The translations under genes were made by a program, and so were the position numbers. The notes beneath the pieces were generated by a model. It saw only the letters and a program-made list of their open reading frames with translations. It did not search any database and had not been told where the DNA came from. Of a DNA stretch of 64,000 nt, positions 63,614 to 64,000 are shown in pieces. This DNA comes from Thalassotalea_B sp049613795 (lineage in GTDB: Bacteria > Pseudomonadota > Gammaproteobacteria > Enterobacterales > Alteromonadaceae): the NCBI GenBank assembly GCA_049613795.1, contig JBMZCX010000001.1:49751-113750 (forward strand), read 5' to 3'. The first letter of the stretch is position 1, and every line of letters begins with the position of its first letter.

Positions 63614-64000
63614 CTATCTATCTTTTAATGGTACAAATTCACGATCAACTTCACCTACATATAACTGGCGAGGACGACCGATTTTTTGTCCTGGTTGACC
63701 AAGCATTTCATCCCAATGAGAAATCCAGCCAACAGTACGAGACATGGCAAATATTACTGTAAACATATTGGTAGGAATACCAATTGCTTTAAGAATGATC
63801 CCTGAGTAGAAGTCTACATTAGGATAAAGTTTCTTCTCAATAAAGTAAGGGTCTTCAAGTGCTACTTTTTCAAGTGCCATTGCTACATCTAACAATGGAT
63901 CTTTAATACCTAACTCACTTAATACTTCATGACATGTTTCACGCATTACCGTTGCGCGAGGGTCGAAGTTTTTATAAACACGATGACCAAAGCCCATTAA
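63614..64000 (-). CDS. gltA: GltA: citrate synthase, C-terminal part (runs off window)
   Basis: About 128 C-terminal residues of the type II citrate synthase. MGFGHRVYKNFDPRATVMRETCHEV includes a catalytic-site His, and KKLYPNVDFYSGIILKA holds the catalytic Asp. The C-terminus GQKIGRPRQLYVGEVDREFVPLKDR matches the hexameric, NADH-sensitive gammaproteobacterial type. The N-terminal three-quarters lie beyond the right edge. Confidence 0.96.
   Translation of the reverse strand, partial: LMGFGHRVYKNFDPRATVMRETCHEVLSELGIKDPLLDVAMALEKVALEDPYFIEKKLYPNVDFYSGIILKAIGIPTNMFTVIFAMSRTVGWISHWDEMLGQPGQKIGRPRQLYVGEVDREFVPLKDR

Overview
The window is a chromosomal segment of a low-GC marine gammaproteobacterium, most likely an Alteromonadales member close to Colwellia or Thalassotalea. 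This placement is inferred from gene order, AT-rich codon use and protein resemblance; no 16S or other marker search was possible. Nearly all genes are core housekeeping genes. No rRNA, tRNA, CRISPR array, prophage or complete insertion sequence was found.

Layout. (1) 1-9,060, minus strand: the start of a conserved hypothetical gene, an orphan periplasmic binding protein, then the complete histidine operon hisGDCBHAF(IE). The operon is preceded by a 15-residue leader peptide with five consecutive His codons and an intrinsic terminator, a classical his attenuator. (2) 9,229-16,926, plus strand: an orphan acidic protein, then yoaA-tsaB-slp-fadD in the order known from E. coli, interrupted by a Gln/Ser-rich small protein, an HExxH membrane protein and an alpha/beta hydrolase. 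(3) 16,957-26,892: yciK, a VolA-type surface lipase with a FadR-like box upstream, sohB, a dicarboxylate/glutamate symporter, a large Ig-like lipoprotein and an arginase-family enzyme. (4) 27,019-38,600: a MITE-like repeat, topA, an EamA exporter behind a candidate attenuated leader, an acetyltransferase, an M28 peptidase, yaeQ, an aminotransferase, gloA, and a Cys-rich exported protein next to a TonB-dependent receptor. (5) 38,755-47,604, minus strand: the rsxABCDGE-nth cluster (Rnf-type electron transport complex plus endonuclease III), a second, inverted MITE copy, and a degenerate GGDEF-EAL membrane protein. (6) 47,799-60,541, plus strand: the rimP-nusA-infB-rbfA-truB-rpsO-pnp-nlpI translation and RNA-decay cluster, with a foreign DMT transporter gene between rpsO and pnp and a metzincin-like membrane protein after nlpI. 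(7) 60,885-64,000: a natural CsdA-CsdE fusion (cysteine desulfurase plus sulfur acceptor) converging on tcdA, and the 3' part of gltA.

How genes work together. The his genes form one transcription unit that makes histidine from PRPP. VolA releases fatty acids outside the cell and FadD activates them. TsaB, CsdA-CsdE and TcdA all serve tRNA t6A/ct6A modification or sulfur transfer. RimP, NusA, IF-2, RbfA, TruB, S15 and PNPase link transcription, ribosome maturation and RNA turnover.

Most interesting non-coding signals: the his attenuator; a promoter, Cys-codon leader ORF and terminator ahead of the EamA exporter; a two-copy MITE-like element with 20-bp terminal inverted repeats; a promoter-to-terminator unit ahead of rimP; and a heptamer repeat carrying five CTAG tetranucleotides. 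I found no wholly new multi-gene system. The strongest candidates for undescribed biology are the Cys-codon leader, the Cys-rich protein/TonB receptor pair and the M64-like protein after nlpI.
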